In this document: in pieces, positions 33,673-41,465 of the stretch
How the letters are laid out: every line of letters starts with the position of its first letter
How positions within the stretch are numbered: position 1 is the first letter of the stretch
Source: Planctomycetota bacterium
GTDB lineage: Bacteria > Planctomycetota > Planctomycetia > Gemmatales > Gemmataceae
DNA: 41,465 nt
NCBI GenBank assembly: GCA_021807595.1
Contig: JAKBCS010000034.1
Coordinates: 1 to 41,465, forward strand
Direction: 5' to 3'
The notes under the pieces: model-generated
What the model was told of the DNA's origin: nothing
Databases searched by the model: none
The model's input: only the letters and a program-made list of their open reading frames with translations
Translations under genes and position numbers: made by a program

Positions 33673-34665
33673 TCAATTACCGATTTGGTCGGAATCGACG
33701 GCGACACCGTCGTGCCAACCGGAGGCGGCGATGTAATTGTTGTACTCAACCGAGCCGGGAGCCATGCCCTTGCGGAGTCCTCGCACCGAGCCGTCGCCCA
33801 TGCAGAATTGGATGATCCCCGTGTGCTTGCTGTTGAACTCGAAGATGCCAGTGGAACCCGTCGAAGCCGTACCATAAGCGGTCGGCAGCGAACCGACGCC
33901 AATCCAGGCGGGGGCGAACAGGCGCGGGCCATAAGCGAAGTCGTCGAGCCATTCGCCGAACATCAGGGTGTTGCTCGCTCCATCGCTCGATGTCAGTTGC
34001 GTTAGGCTGACGGAGGAACGATTGCAAAACAATCCGGCATAGCGATCGACCGAGGGATCGTTGACGTATCCGCCATAGCCGGCAACGCCGACATAGCTGG
34101 TGCGTCCAAGGTCCGCTCCACCCTGGTCGATGCCGAAGCCTCCAACGAACAGATCGAAACCCTGGGAAGTGCGGAATGTTTGCGTCAGAATGTCCGTCAT
34201 GCGCGTATTGGAATAGGGATTGTCCGAGGGGCAAAGATAGGTCTTGATGCGCATTTGAGCGGCGGCGCGGGCGGAAGCATAGTTCCACCAGGGCGGATAA
34301 ACGGCCGTCAGATTGAGGTAATCGTTGGGTAGATCGCGCATCAGCGCGCGGTAGAGATTGTCTTGCTCGATGTAGGGCAGGAGGTAGACGAAGACGCCGG
34401 CGAACTGCGTATCGAAAGGGGGCACGCCGCGACCGATGTCGGGATAGGGGCCGAGCTGCCCGGGAGGCAAAACGCCCGCGACTCCAGCATAGTTATGGGC
34501 CGACAAGCCGATTTGTTTCAAATTGTTGCGGCACTGAGTTCGCGCCGCCGATTCGCGCACCCTCTGGATTGCCGGTAGAAGCAGTCCGATGAGGATGGCG
34601 ACAATGGCCATGACGACGAGTAATTCGATGAGAGTGAACGCGGAACGCCGAACGACCAGGACCAT
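33673..34665 (-). CDS. DUF1559 pseudopilin-like protein
   Basis: 330 residues from ATG 34665, preceded by GAGGAAG; the frame extends to 34746 without similarity. It begins with a type IV prepilin-like signal ([20 protein letters not shown]) with the FTLIE motif, so it should be processed by a prepilin peptidase and held by its N-terminal helix. The DUF1559 body follows ([39 protein letters not shown]) and ends with the H-x9-DG motif ([17 protein letters not shown]). These proteins are massively amplified in planctomycetes; pilus or matrix roles are suspected but unproven. Confidence 0.96.
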   Translation of the reverse strand: MVLVVRRSAFTLIELLVVMAIVAILIGLLLPAIQRVRESAARTQCRNNLKQIGLSAHNYAGVAGVLPPGQLGPYPDIGRGVPPFDTQFAGVFVYLLPYIEQDNLYRALMRDLPNDYLNLTAVYPPWWNYASARAAAQMRIKTYLCPSDNPYSNTRMTDILTQTFRTSQGFDLFVGGFGIDQGGADLGRTSYVGVAGYGGYVNDPSVDRYAGLFCNRSSVSLTQLTSSDGASNTLMFGEWLDDFAYGPRLFAPAWIGVGSLPTAYGTASTGSTGIFEFNSKHTGIIQFCMGDGSVRGLRKGMAPGSVEYNNYIAASGWHDGVAVDSDQIGN

Positions 34666-34986
34666 GTACGCTTCCTCAAACGGAGTTAGACGAGATCGCC
34701 TCCCCAAGACGGGGACGCGCGCGGACCCTACCCGACGCCAAGACATTGGGCTATGAAACGATGGGACGGTGAACTATCGGATCGCGAGACGGCGAATCGT
34801 GTGGAGAGGTATACGGAACCCGGACGGCAAGGATGCGAGTCTGTGGTTCAAGTTAGAAATCTCCCAGAAAGATATGGCATTAATCCATTACTTCCGAGAC
34901 TATACAAGGGGTCGAGTCGCATCGCAAGCAAAAAATGAACGAATTGTCATTTTTTTCAAAAAAAGGTCGAGCGGAGAGTGAGAGGG
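34666..34986. other. Intergenic region without a recognised gene
   Basis: About 320 bases between the divergent DUF1559 and RmlD-like genes. Short open frames here have no ribosome sites or family features. It must contain both promoters. The AT-rich run near 34925-34970 (TTGTCATTTTTTTCAAAAAA) is the most promoter-like part, but no box pair is clear. Confidence 0.5.
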
Positions 34987-35868
34987 ATGCGTCTACTGTT
35001 GACGGGAGCGAGCGGACAACTGGGGAGCTATCTGCTACGCGAATGTCTGAGCCAGAGCGAATCGGTAATCGCCTGGAGCGGTAGACGTCGCGGCCAGTCG
35101 TTCGGCTACCCCTTGCGTCCGATCGATTTAGCCGATGCGGATGCTCTTGCCAGGGCATTCCGCGAAGCGGCCCCGTCGGCGGTCGTCCATACTGCCGCCT
35201 TAGCCCGCGCCTCCGAATGCCGGGGCGAGCCGCGTCGCGCCGAGCAGATCAACGTCCACGGTACCGCCCTCCTCGCCGAGTTAGCCGAACGGGCTAAGAT
35301 TCCTCTGCTTCACATCTCCACGGATATGGTGTTCGACGGTAAACACGCTCCGTACCGTGAAGGAGACACGACCTGCCCGCTCTCTGTCTACGGAGCCACC
35401 AAGGTTGAATCCGAGCGTGCCGTTTTGGCCTCGCCTCGCCACACCGTCGTGCGGCTGCCGTTACTTTTTGGCCCATCGCTGACCGACCGTCCGACTTTTT
35501 TCGACGCCCAAATAAAGGCGTTGCGTCTGAGTGAGTCCATCGGTTTGTTTTACGACGAATGGCGAACGCCTCTTAGTTTCTTAGTCGCCGCCCGTTCGCT
35601 CCTGACTCTGACCGATTCGCCACCCGGTGGAGTCTTGCACATGGGAGGGCCGGAGCGACTGAGCCGATTCGAGATGGGACAACGCCTGGCGGCTTTCCTG
35701 GGATGCGGCGACCGGGCGATGGAGGCGATTTCCCGGAATGATCTTCCCGATGTCGAGCCGCGTCCCGCCGATCTCTCCCTCGATTCGTCGCACTGGCGCG
35801 GGCTTTCTCAGCGCCAACCGTGGCCGAGTTACGAAGCCGCGTTGGCACAACTCAATCTCACCCAATGA
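34987..35868 (+). CDS. RmlD-like NAD(P)-dependent sugar-nucleotide reductase
   Basis: 293 residues from ATG 34987 (GGAG lies 10 bases upstream; a GTG at 34978 is possible). The extended-SDR start LLLTGASGQLGSYLLREC binds NAD(P); VVHTAALARASECRGEPRRA, HISTDMVFDGKHAPYREGD and the active-site YGATKVESE are the signature of the RmlD (dTDP-4-dehydrorhamnose reductase) family. Members finish dTDP-rhamnose synthesis, but distant ones act in other pathways or as regulatory subunits. No rmlA, rmlB or rmlC lies nearby. The next gene follows closely, so the two may be co-transcribed. Confidence 0.87.
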   Translation: MRLLLTGASGQLGSYLLRECLSQSESVIAWSGRRRGQSFGYPLRPIDLADADALARAFREAAPSAVVHTAALARASECRGEPRRAEQINVHGTALLAELAERAKIPLLHISTDMVFDGKHAPYREGDTTCPLSVYGATKVESERAVLASPRHTVVRLPLLFGPSLTDRPTFFDAQIKALRLSESIGLFYDEWRTPLSFLVAARSLLTLTDSPPGGVLHMGGPERLSRFEMGQRLAAFLGCGDRAMEAISRNDLPDVEPRPADLSLDSSHWRGLSQRQPWPSYEAALAQLNLTQ

Positions 35869-35885
35869 CGGGAGAAGAACCTAAC

Positions 35886-36641
35886 ATGAATGAACGCGGT
35901 GTAGCTCTGGTGACGGGCAGCGGCAAGAAGCGGATCGGCTGGCATGTAGCCTCCGCTCTCGCCGAGCGCGGCTACAACGTCGTGGTCCACTATCATACCT
36001 CGGCGCGAGAGGCCGAGGAGACGACGGATGCCTTGAGGCAGCGCGGCGTCGAAGCGATGGCCTTGCAAGCCAACTTATCCGACGAAACGGAGGTTCAAAG
36101 TCTCTTTAGCGCGATTCGGAATCGGTTCGACCGTCTCGATGTCCTCGTCCATTGTGCCGGGGTCTGGAACAAGAAACCTCTGGAAGCCGTGAATGCAGTC
36201 GATGTTCGCCTCAATTTTGAGGCGAATGTCCTCAGCACGTTTCTCTGCGCCCGCGCAGCCGGTCTGATGATGGTACGGCAAGAAGAAGGCGGCTGCATCG
36301 TAACGCTGGGCGACTGGGCCGTGATCCGCCCCTATCTCGATTATCCCGCATATTTCGCTTCCAAAGGGGCGATCCCGACGCTAACGCGCTGTCTGGCCGT
36401 CGAATTGGGCACGCGCAATCCGCGCGTCCGCGTCAACTGCGTCGAGCCGGGGCCGGTTCTCTTGCCGCCCGATCTCCCCGAAGTCGAACGCCGCGAAGCC
36501 ATCGCCGCCACGCTGGTTCAGCGCGAAGGGTCGCCGGATCGCATTGCCCGCGCCGTGCTTGCACTGATCGACAACGATTTCATCGACGGTATCAGTCTGC
36601 CCGTCGATGGCGGTAGAGGGATATTCGCTGGTGGAAAATAG
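35886..36641 (+). CDS. Short-chain dehydrogenase, pteridine-reductase-like
   Basis: 251 residues. ATG 35886 is preferred because GGAGAAG stands 9-10 bases upstream; ATG 35865, which overlaps the previous stop, has no ribosome site. The motif TGSGKKRIGWHVA, the segment TLGDWAVIRPYLDYPAYFAS with catalytic Tyr-x3-Lys (YFASK), and VNCVEPGPVLLPPDLPE are close to the pteridine reductase (PTR1/FolM) pattern, which includes an Arg/Lys in the nucleotide loop and 'D-W' in the active site. Such enzymes reduce dihydrobiopterin or dihydrofolate-type pterins with NADPH. The assignment is moderate; other SDR substrates are possible. It sits 17 bases after the RmlD-like gene. Confidence 0.88.
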   Translation: MNERGVALVTGSGKKRIGWHVASALAERGYNVVVHYHTSAREAEETTDALRQRGVEAMALQANLSDETEVQSLFSAIRNRFDRLDVLVHCAGVWNKKPLEAVNAVDVRLNFEANVLSTFLCARAAGLMMVRQEEGGCIVTLGDWAVIRPYLDYPAYFASKGAIPTLTRCLAVELGTRNPRVRVNCVEPGPVLLPPDLPEVERREAIAATLVQREGSPDRIARAVLALIDNDFIDGISLPVDGGRGIFAGGK

Positions 36642-36946
36642 GCAATCGTCTCCCCGTTCTCGATGCGTCGAAACCTCGACTCCTCCCAGAGCCAGGATTT
36701 GCCACGACCCTGGAGCGCTGCCTGCGAATGAGGCGAGGAGAAAAAGCGGGAGGGCTACTTGGGTCGATCCGCCTCTTTCCGGGAATGCCGGTTTCGCGTA
36801 GAATCGAAAGTGATAGCTTTTGAATGTAGACGCCGCCTCCAACGGGAAGCAGATGGAGTAGAAAGTTATCCTCAAGGTGTCTCGGCATCGAGGGTAAAAA
36901 CGAGAGCGACAACGAAACTGACGTAAGCATTTGAAAACAATCATTT
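36642..36946. other. Intergenic region upstream of the tRNA
   Basis: About 305 bases with no supportable gene; open frames on the minus strand are composition artefacts. The tRNA promoter should lie here. TAGAAT near 36796 is a possible -10 but is far from the tRNA. Confidence 0.5.
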
Positions 36947-37020
36947 GCGCCCGTAGCTCAACTGGATAGAGCAGCGGTCTTCGGAACCGCAGGTTGCAGG
37001 TTCGAGCCCTGCCGGGCGTA
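36947..37020 (+). tRNA. tRNA-Arg (anticodon UCG)
   Basis: A 74-base cloverleaf: acceptor GCGCCCG pairs with CGGGCGT, D arm GCTC/GAGC, anticodon stem GCGGT/ACCGC with loop CTTCGGA giving anticodon TCG (reads CGA, arginine), and T arm GCAGG/CCTGC with loop TTCGAGC. The discriminator base is A. CCA is not encoded. Confidence 0.97.
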
Positions 37021-37049
37021 CTGTGCCTTTCCTTTAGCCACTGTCGATG

Positions 37050-37070
37050 GCGAGCGAGGTTCTCGTTCGC
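37050..37070 (+). terminator. Hairpin downstream of tRNA-Arg
   Basis: GCGAGCGAG (37050-37058) pairs with CTCGTTCGC (37062-37070), with one G-T pair and a 3-base loop, 30 bases after the tRNA. No strong T-run follows. Confidence 0.45.
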
Positions 37071-37135
37071 TTACGGGCGATCGCGTCTCTGGGCAATTCG
37101 CTCCCCTCCACTTAAAATGTTCGCGTAGCATTGTT

Positions 37136-37150
37136 CTCGAATCGTTCGAG
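37136..37150. promoter_or_regulatory. Palindrome directly upstream of the Fur-family gene
   Basis: CTCGAA-TCG-TTCGAG is a perfect 6-bp inverted repeat with a 3-base centre, between a possible -10 (TAAAAT near 37113) and the ribosome site. Its position suits an autoregulatory operator. It does not match the classic E. coli Fur box. Confidence 0.35.
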
Positions 37151-37170
37151 CAAAGCGAGGAGATAGGATC

Positions 37171-37659
37171 GTGGACTTGCCTGCCGTAGCCGTGTCGCAG
37201 ACTCCGGAGGCGAAGTTCCGCGAATATCTGGCCAGCCGTCCCAAATCGCAACGCTTCACCGATCAACAGCGCGACATGGTGCAATACATCTTCAGCCAGC
37301 ACCATCACTTCGATGCCGATCGGCTCATCGACGACATGAAAGGTGCCGGTTTTCGCGTCAGCCGGGCCACGGTGTATCGCACCCTCGGTAAACTCGTCGA
37401 TGCCGGCCTGCTGCGCCGCCTAGAACTAGGGTCGCGCACCTACTACGAACACGATTACGGCTATCCGCAGCACGAACATCTCCACTGCGATCAGTGCGGC
37501 AAGATGATCGAGTTTCAAAGCCCCGCCATTGAGGCCACGGTACGCGAGGTGTGCCGCGAACACCAATTCCAGGCCGCGGGTCATACCTTCGTCATTCGCG
37601 GAATCTGCGCCGAATGCAACCGCGCCCGCACGATGAAACGACGTCTCGATCTCATCTGA
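37171..37659 (+). CDS. Fur-family metal-responsive transcription regulator
   Basis: 162 residues from GTG 37171, with AGGAG 9 bases upstream. A winged helix (TDQQRDMVQYIFSQHHHFDA, then VSRATVYRTLGKLVDAGLLR) is followed by the metal-binding dimerisation domain with YYEHDYGYPQHEHLHCDQCG and a second Cys pair (GICAECNRAR). Two CxxC pairs indicate a structural zinc, as in Fur, PerR and Zur. The HxH pattern typical of sensing sites is present. Which metal or peroxide it senses cannot be decided by eye. A palindrome just upstream suggests autoregulation. Confidence 0.95.
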   Translation: MDLPAVAVSQTPEAKFREYLASRPKSQRFTDQQRDMVQYIFSQHHHFDADRLIDDMKGAGFRVSRATVYRTLGKLVDAGLLRRLELGSRTYYEHDYGYPQHEHLHCDQCGKMIEFQSPAIEATVREVCREHQFQAAGHTFVIRGICAECNRARTMKRRLDLI

Positions 37660-37777
37660 ACGCTTACTGTTCCACGATTTTTGGCTTCTCGGTGGCGAAA
37701 GCCGCCTCGGTGTGATAGGCTAACCTCCGCGCCCGCCTTCGTTCCGACAACTGTAACTCTCCCTAGAGGATCGCACC

Positions 37778-38521
37778 ATGTTTGCCGTGCGCTTGCTGGC
37801 TTTGGTCGGCTCTCTCGCACTAATGTCGAGCGTCCTGTTCGCGGACGCGCGCGCCGACGAGAACTCGAAAACCGGCTTTCTCACCCGCGTTCACAAGGAC
37901 GCCGGCGGCAAGGAAGCCAAGTACGTTTTGTTCGTGCCACACGATTATAAAGGCGATAAGGAATATCCGATAATCCTGTTTTTGCACGGCGCGGGCGAGC
38001 GCGCCGGCGGCAAGAAGCAACCCGTCGAGGTCGGCATTGGGCCGGCGATCGAGAAGCGCGAGAAGAGTTTTCCGTTCCTGGTCGTCATTCCCCAGGCGGA
38101 GAAAACCTGGCAAGCGAAATCGGCCGATGCCGAGCGCGCCTTGGCCATGCTCGCCGAGGTTCAGAAAGACTATAAAGTCGATGCCAAAAGAATCTATTTG
38201 TCCGGTCTGTCGATGGGCGGATTCGGCACTTGGAGTTTGGCTATCTCACATCCAGACAAGTGGGCGGCGATCGTGCCGGTTTGCGGCCGCGGTGACGTCA
38301 AGCAGGCGGCCAAGATCAAGGATATTCCCTGCTGGTGCTTCCACGGCGACGCCGACCCGGCGGTCAAGGTGGAGGGGTCGCGCAACATGATCGAGGCGCT
38401 CAAAAAAGCGGGGGGCGAGCCGAAGTATACCGAATACCCCGGCGTCGGCCACAACAGCTGGGATCGCGCTTACGCGACGAAAGAACTGTACGAGTGGTTG
38501 TTGCAACAGCACAAGAAGTAG
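37778..38521 (+). CDS. Exported alpha/beta-hydrolase (esterase, PHB-depolymerase-like)
   Basis: 247 residues. A signal peptide (LLALVGSLALMSSVLFADA) precedes an alpha/beta-hydrolase core: FLHGAGERAGG is the oxyanion-hole region, YLSGLSMGGFGTWSLA carries the nucleophile Ser in GLSMG, WCFHGDADPAV carries the Asp and YPGVGHNSWDRAY the His. The arrangement resembles feruloyl esterase/prolyl-oligopeptidase-like enzymes of the 'phospholipase/carboxylesterase' group. It should act in the periplasm or outside on esters such as acetylated polysaccharide. A hairpin repeat separates it from the Gfo/Idh/MocA gene. Confidence 0.93.
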   Translation: MFAVRLLALVGSLALMSSVLFADARADENSKTGFLTRVHKDAGGKEAKYVLFVPHDYKGDKEYPIILFLHGAGERAGGKKQPVEVGIGPAIEKREKSFPFLVVIPQAEKTWQAKSADAERALAMLAEVQKDYKVDAKRIYLSGLSMGGFGTWSLAISHPDKWAAIVPVCGRGDVKQAAKIKDIPCWCFHGDADPAVKVEGSRNMIEALKKAGGEPKYTEYPGVGHNSWDRAYATKELYEWLLQQHKK

Positions 38522-38548
38522 AGTACGGATAGAAATCGTGGATGTTGG

Positions 38549-38576
38549 TTAGCCGCGACGCGAAGCGGAGCGCGGG
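38549..38576. repeat. Dispersed palindromic repeat R1, copy 3
   Basis: TTAGCCGCGACGCGAAGCGG plus AGCGCGGG matches the reverse complement of 541-568 at 27 of 28 positions. It lies between the esterase gene and the Gfo/Idh/MocA gene. Confidence 0.8.
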
Positions 38577-38630
38577 AACGTGCCGCACTTCCTTCGGCGA
38601 AAGGCTAAAAAAATCGGGAGACCTTTGTCA

Positions 38631-40169
38631 ATGACTAGAAAACGTGTGAATCGGCGCAATTTCCTGAAGACGACGGCAGCGGGCGCTTCGGCGTTGACGC
38701 TGGCTGCTTCGTCCTATGCCAAGGTGGCGGGTGCCAACGACAAACTGCGCATCGCTTTTCTCGGCGTCGGCGGACGCTGTCAACAACACATCGATGTTGT
38801 GTTGCAGATGCAGAAAGAAGGCAAGGCGGTCGTGCCGGTGGCTGTCTGCGACGTATGGGACGGCGACCCGCAGCTGGGCAGCAAGAAAGGGCGCGGCCTG
38901 TATCCGTCGGCCAAACGCTGTGGCATCAAGGAAGACGACAAGGAGCACGTTACCAAAGATTATCGCAAGATTCTCGCGCTCAAAGACGTGGATGTGGTCA
39001 GTGTCGCCACGCCGGATCACTGGCATGCGCGCATGGCCATCGACGCCATGAAAGCCGGCAAGGACGTGTATTGCGAGAAGCCGATGACGCGCACCATCGC
39101 TGAGGCCCAGGCCGTCGTGGACACGGCCAAGGATACCGCGCGGGTAATGTCCGTCGGCGTGCAGTCGATGGCCGACCCCACCTGGCGCGAAGCGCACAAG
39201 TACATCGCCGCGGGCAATATCGGCAAGGTCATGCAGGGCCAAACCAGCTACTATCGCAATTCCAGCGTCGGGCAATGGCGCTACTATCCGCTGAAAAAAG
39301 AGATGACGCCGACCACCATCGACTGGGAGATGTGGTTGGGCCACAAGTTCGATGTCAACGGTGTTCCTCTCGGCCCCAAGCCGAAGGACATGCCGTTCGA
39401 TCGCGCCGTGTGGGCGCAGTGGCGCTGCTATTGGCCGTTCGGCGGCGGCATGTTCACCGATCTGTTCGTGCATCAGACGACGCATCTGATCTCGGCGATG
39501 GGTGTGCGCTATCCGGCGCGCGTAGTCGGCGCGGGTGGTAATTACATGGAATACGACAACCGCGATGTACCGGACACGGCCACCGTCGTCGCCGATTATG
39601 GCGAAGGCTGCCAGGTCATTATCTCGGCGACGATGTGCAACGACACCCAGCTGGGCGAGCTGATTCGCGGTCACCTTGGGACGATCAAGTTCACCGGCGG
39701 CGGCGACTACATGAAGGGCTTCGAGGTCTACGCCCAGAACATCGCCGGCGGCCCGGCCAAGCCCAAGCAAGGCTTCGGTACGCCGGTCCATACCTTCGAG
39801 AATCCCAAGAGCGGCAACGCCACCTACGCCTTGTACGAGAACTTCCTGGAGTGCGTTCGCTCGCGCAACCGTGAGACACTCTGCACACCAGAGCTGGGCG
39901 CGGCGGCATTCACCACCGTAAACATGGGCGTGTTGAGCTATCGCTTCGGCAAAGTTCTCTTCTGGGACAAAGAGGAGCGCAAAACGCGGGATGTCGATCC
40001 GGGTTGGGCGCGAGCCTGGGAGAAGCGGAGCAAAGAACGCGGCAAACCCAATCACATCATCGGCTGGGAAGCCGGCGACAAGGGTAGTCTCTTGCAGCCA
40101 CCGGCGTATCAGAAGTTGGAAGGACCATGGAAGGACGGTCGGGATCCGGCGGACAACAGCGCCGGATAG
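38631..40169 (+). CDS. Tat-exported Gfo/Idh/MocA-family oxidoreductase
   Basis: 512 residues from ATG 38631, GGGAG 10 bases upstream. The N-terminus has a twin-arginine signal (NRRNFLKTTAAGASALTLAA) so it is exported folded. The Rossmann start LRIAFLGVGGRCQQHI, then SVATPDHWHARMAIDAMKAG and CEKPM (catalytic Lys of EKP) define the family. The C-terminal part includes the GGGMFTDLFVHQTTHLISAM segment with the conserved His of the active site. These NAD(P)-dependent enzymes act on sugars or inositols, and the Tat-type planctomycete members are very numerous, probably for polysaccharide breakdown. The long C-terminal extension rich in Lys/Arg is common in this group. Confidence 0.95.
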   Translation: MTRKRVNRRNFLKTTAAGASALTLAASSYAKVAGANDKLRIAFLGVGGRCQQHIDVVLQMQKEGKAVVPVAVCDVWDGDPQLGSKKGRGLYPSAKRCGIKEDDKEHVTKDYRKILALKDVDVVSVATPDHWHARMAIDAMKAGKDVYCEKPMTRTIAEAQAVVDTAKDTARVMSVGVQSMADPTWREAHKYIAAGNIGKVMQGQTSYYRNSSVGQWRYYPLKKEMTPTTIDWEMWLGHKFDVNGVPLGPKPKDMPFDRAVWAQWRCYWPFGGGMFTDLFVHQTTHLISAMGVRYPARVVGAGGNYMEYDNRDVPDTATVVADYGEGCQVIISATMCNDTQLGELIRGHLGTIKFTGGGDYMKGFEVYAQNIAGGPAKPKQGFGTPVHTFENPKSGNATYALYENFLECVRSRNRETLCTPELGAAAFTTVNMGVLSYRFGKVLFWDKEERKTRDVDPGWARAWEKRSKERGKPNHIIGWEAGDKGSLLQPPAYQKLEGPWKDGRDPADNSAG

Positions 40170-40183
40170 GATGGCGCGGGAAC

Positions 40184-40240
40184 AGAGCCTGAAGCGTAAG
40201 CGCGGTTTGCGGTTACCCCCTCGCTTCCGCTTCAGGCTCT
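40184..40240. repeat. Palindromic repeat R3: perfect 13-bp hairpin
   Basis: AGAGCCTGAAGCG (40184-40196) and its exact complement at 40228-40240, loop of 31 bases. It fills the gap between the Gfo/Idh/MocA gene and the SDR gene and may terminate the former's transcript. Confidence 0.75.
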
Positions 40241-40259
40241 GACGGAGGATTGACGGCTC

Positions 40260-41033
40260 ATGACGCCGACGCTCGATACCTTCGACCTTTCCGACCGTCG
40301 CGCCCTTGTGACCGGCGGCAGTCGCGGTATCGGCTACGCCGCGGCGACGGCGTTGGCGCGGCGGGGGGCAGCGGTGGCTCTGACGGGGCGCAAAGAGGAT
40401 GCGCTGAATGCCGCCGTAAAAGACTTGCGAGGTTTCGGAGCGGACGCGCGAGGATATGTTTGCCACCAGGGCAATCCCGAAGCCATCGTCCAATTATTCG
40501 AGCAACTCGATCGAGATCATTTCCTACTCGATACGCTCGTCTTGAACGCGGCCACCAATCCCGTTGCTGGCCCGTTGCTCGAACTTGACCTCGACGCCTG
40601 GAGGAAGATCGTCGAGGTGAATCTCACGGGTGCCCTGCTGACGGCACAAGCGGCGGCACGAAGAATGCTAACCAGACAAAAAGGATCGATTATATTTATC
40701 GCGTCGATTGCCGCTATCGACCCTCTGGCGGGACTCGGTGCCTATAGCGTCAGCAAGGCTGGGGTTCTCGGCCTGATGCGAGCGTTTGCCAAAGAGTTGG
40801 GAGCGAAGGGGATTCGCGTTAACGCCGTCGCGCCGGGATTGATCGAGACGCGCTTCTCGGCGGCGCTGTTTCAGGATCGAGCCGCGTATGAAAAAATCGT
40901 CGGCCAAACGGCGCTGGGACGGCACGGTCAACCGGACGATGTCGCGGGCGCAGTGGTATATCTCGCGTCGGAAGCGTCGGCTTACGTTTCCGGGCAGGTG
41001 CTGATCGTGGACGGAGGCGGACGCATGGGATAA
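40260..41033 (+). CDS. Short-chain dehydrogenase/reductase (FabG-like)
   Basis: 257 residues with a complete classical SDR: TGGSRGIGYAAA nucleotide loop, NAATNP, SIAAIDPLAGLGAYSVSKAG with catalytic Ser, Tyr and Lys, then VNAVAPGLIETRF and SGQVLIVDGGGRMG. GGAGG is present upstream but at a wide 13-base distance. FabG-like SDRs reduce 3-oxoacyl-ACP or oxidise small alcohols in the cytoplasm. The substrate is not evident. Upstream is the repeat R3. Confidence 0.94.
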   Translation: MTPTLDTFDLSDRRALVTGGSRGIGYAAATALARRGAAVALTGRKEDALNAAVKDLRGFGADARGYVCHQGNPEAIVQLFEQLDRDHFLLDTLVLNAATNPVAGPLLELDLDAWRKIVEVNLTGALLTAQAAARRMLTRQKGSIIFIASIAAIDPLAGLGAYSVSKAGVLGLMRAFAKELGAKGIRVNAVAPGLIETRFSAALFQDRAAYEKIVGQTALGRHGQPDDVAGAVVYLASEASAYVSGQVLIVDGGGRMG

Positions 41034-41086
41034 GACGACAGCCGACGATGGCGACCGATGAGCCGTGAGTCTGGTATCATATCTCC

Positions 41087-41329
41087 ATGAAGCCAAAACA
41101 TTCCGAGCCAAAACCGTACGTCCAACCGTACTGCGATCCGTCGCCGATTATCCCGTGTCGGCGATACGTCGTTTCGCACACTCGATTGCCGAGCGGTTTC
41201 ATCTCCAAAGGATCATTCTCTTCGGCTCCTACGTCGATGACACACCGCACAACGAAAGCGATGTCGATCTACTCGTCATCATGCCCACCCGCGATCCTGT
41301 TTTGCCTCAGTCGAATCTGGAAGAACGCT
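41087..41329 (+). pseudogene. Nucleotidyltransferase-domain gene, frameshifted and cut by an insertion sequence
   Basis: The natural start MKPKHSEPKPYV begins at ATG 41087, but the family sequence continues in another frame from about 41125 (TVLRSVADYPVSAIRRFA, HLQRIILFGSY, ESDVDLLVIMP). Restoring one C to the CC at 41122-41123 would join them. The GSY...SDVDLLV pattern is the MNT-type minimal nucleotidyltransferase. After about 41330 the sequence no longer fits the family and begins with CAGGG, where an IS end seems to have inserted. So the gene is broken twice. Confidence 0.7.
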
Positions 41330-41465
41330 CAGGGCCTACGCATCAACTCTTCCCTAACGTACCGTGTGGGGCAAGGATTTCTTCCAGAAAACCCGTGTTG
41401 TAGGCGGCCGAGAGGCGTTTTTGGGCCATGCTCTTTTTGCTCGGGTGTTGCTTCAACAGACTCAA
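41330..41465 (-). mobile_element. End of an insertion sequence, probably ISAs1 family
   Basis: The segment starts with CAGGGCC, resembling the CAGGG termini of ISAs1-type elements, and contains the 3' end of a transposase gene on the minus strand. The rest of the element lies beyond the window, so the second inverted repeat and target duplication cannot be checked. Confidence 0.5.
41343..41465 (-). CDS. Transposase C-terminus, probably ISAs1 family (5' end missing)
   Basis: Forty codons read LSLLKQHPSKKSMAQKRLSA, then AYNTGFLEEILAPHGTLGKS and stop at 41343. The pattern LLKQ...K-S-M-x-x-KR-L-x-A-x-x-N-x-x-F-L matches the C-terminal end of ISAs1-family transposases as I remember them. The catalytic domain lies off the right edge. 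Confidence 0.6.
   Translation of the reverse strand: MSLLKQHPSKKSMAQKRLSAAYNTGFLEEILAPHGTLGKS

Noticed and set aside
36381-36944. Minus-strand 187-codon frame before tRNA-Arg
   Set aside because: It overlaps the pteridine-reductase-like gene in antisense and shows no family features or ribosome site.
38628-40493. 621-codon open frame on the minus strand opposite the Gfo/Idh/MocA gene
   Set aside because: It is an antisense shadow: the plus-strand frame has a Tat signal and all family motifs, while this one is low-complexity Arg/His/Val without a ribosome site.

Overview
The window looks like a chromosomal segment of a planctomycete, probably a member of the Gemmataceae. This is inferred from content: a DUF1559 pseudopilin with an H-x9-DG motif, an Uma2-family gene, a membrane-type cytochrome c plus WD40 protein, very large proteins with pre-peptidase C-terminal-like domains, Ser/Thr kinases fused to WD40 or periplasmic-binding domains, Tat-exported Gfo/Idh/MocA oxidoreductases, zinc-ribbon membrane proteins, and many small GC-rich palindromic repeats between genes. 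Base composition is moderately GC-rich and even. Apart from two decayed genes and an IS end, I see no large foreign block.

Layout. 1-3050: macro-domain protein (cut by the left edge), a secreted YHS-like protein, an MDR quinone oxidoreductase and a thioredoxin, all on the minus strand. 3051-9520: a TolC-like lipoprotein, a Ser/Thr kinase with an extracytoplasmic urea/amide-binding-like domain, an unknown protein on the opposite strand, and a secreted transglutaminase-like protein. 9584-16860 (minus): ExbB, two ExbD proteins, an anchored unknown protein, a TonB-like-anchored alpha/alpha-toroid protein and a proline-rich HEAT-repeat protein; this resembles an energised envelope machine. 17114-18061 (minus): UDP-glucuronate decarboxylase-like epimerase.

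18225-21579 is the most interesting part. A SAM-I (S-box) riboswitch precedes an operon of a threonine-synthase-like PLP enzyme, a CysO-like sulfur-carrier protein ending in Gly-Gly, an unrecognised 113-residue protein and a ThiF/MoeB-type activating enzyme. SAM control makes sense for homocysteine or methionine synthesis, not threonine synthesis. I therefore propose a sulfur-carrier-dependent homocysteine synthase pathway that uses a threonine-synthase fold.

21620-32297: frameshifted Uma2 gene, zinc-ribbon membrane protein, DUF5666-like secreted protein, inositol-phosphatase family enzyme, cytochrome c/WD40 protein, giant PPC-type protein, and a WD40 kinase-like protein whose HRD motif reads HRN. 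32355-41033: DJ-1/PfpI protein, HAD phosphatase, DUF1559 protein, RmlD-like and pteridine-reductase-like oxidoreductases, tRNA-Arg(UCG), Fur-family regulator, secreted esterase, Tat-exported Gfo/Idh/MocA protein and an SDR. 41087-41465: a broken nucleotidyltransferase gene interrupted by what looks like the end of an ISAs1-family insertion sequence.

All functional calls rest on reading motifs by eye. No database search was run.
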